Assembly (NCBI RefSeq): GCF_014075995.1
Contig: NZ_CP055153.1
Location: forward strand, 3,162,001 to 3,226,000
Direction: 5' to 3'
DNA length: 64,000 nucleotides
Source of the DNA: Adhaeribacter radiodurans
Lineage (GTDB): Bacteria > Bacteroidota > Bacteroidia > Cytophagales > Hymenobacteraceae
Part shown: in pieces, positions 64,000-64,000 of the stretch
Numbering within the stretch: position 1 is the first letter of the stretch
Layout: each line of letters starts with the position of its first letter
Notes under the pieces: generated by a model
Told to the model about the DNA's origin: nothing
The model's database searches: none
The model's input: the letters and a program-made list of their open reading frames with translations, nothing else
Translations under genes and position numbers: made by a program

Positions 64000-64000
64000 T

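Noticed and set aside
1-64000. tRNA, rRNA or CRISPR arrays
   Set aside because: No cloverleaf with a T-loop consensus, rRNA segment or spaced direct repeats was found by eye; a covariance-model search could still reveal small RNAs.

Overview
The window looks like chromosomal DNA of a Bacteroidota bacterium, most likely order Cytophagales and close to Hymenobacteraceae (Adhaeribacter/Pontibacter-like). This is an inference from gene content: a TonB-dependent receptor with an N-terminal carboxypeptidase-like domain, DUF5777 and YceI proteins, an ECF sigma factor with a membrane anti-sigma/beta-barrel protein, a Rho factor with a long disordered insert, DivIVA beside a WD40 protein, and -7 promoter elements of the TAnnTTTG type. 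The DNA is moderately AT-rich with weak ribosome binding sites. I saw no rRNA, tRNA or CRISPR array.

Layout. 1-11.3 kb is mostly minus strand: an edge-truncated family 2 glycoside hydrolase, msrB, an intact IS5-family insertion sequence sitting exactly on the stop codon of an EcsC-family gene, a secreted metallo-beta-lactamase-fold protein, a Tat-exported sugar isomerase-like protein, a cytochrome c / YceI / DUF5777 cluster, and a sigma/anti-sigma pair. 11.3-12.1 kb is a non-coding AT-rich stretch with a cluster of DnaA-box-like sites. 12.1-25.5 kb holds glutamate dehydrogenase, a pyrophosphatase-like gene remnant, TauE, a peroxiredoxin, a large TonB receptor, an Rrf2 regulator next to dnaA, and a 5'-nucleotidase split over two genes. 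25.5-28.3 kb is accessory: a frameshifted small gene, a membrane protein, a lipoprotein and a large inverted pair of GC-rich repeats.

28.8-40.4 kb carries both methylmalonyl-CoA mutase subunits, an overlapping PAS-only sensor protein and, after an insert of accessory genes, the mutase chaperone GTPase meaB. The insert contains a membrane-anchored PD-(D/E)XK nuclease-like protein and a TetR/nitroreductase pair with three copies of one palindromic operator. 40.4-42.0 kb is an IS3-family element abutting the remnant of a second one. 42-56 kb holds folB/DivIVA/WD40, a phosphopantetheinyl transferase, a heptose-kinase-like PfkB protein with an aminotransferase, a glycosyltransferase fusion, recR, clpS, and a methyltransferase/UbiA pair. 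56-60 kb has divergent rho and serS.

60.7-64.0 kb is the most striking system: a sensor histidine kinase, a response regulator fused to a glutaredoxin-like and a thioredoxin-reductase-like FAD module (both without their redox cysteines), and a small UBP-type zinc finger protein, all in one orientation. I infer that they form a signalling module with a flavoprotein instead of a DNA-binding output.
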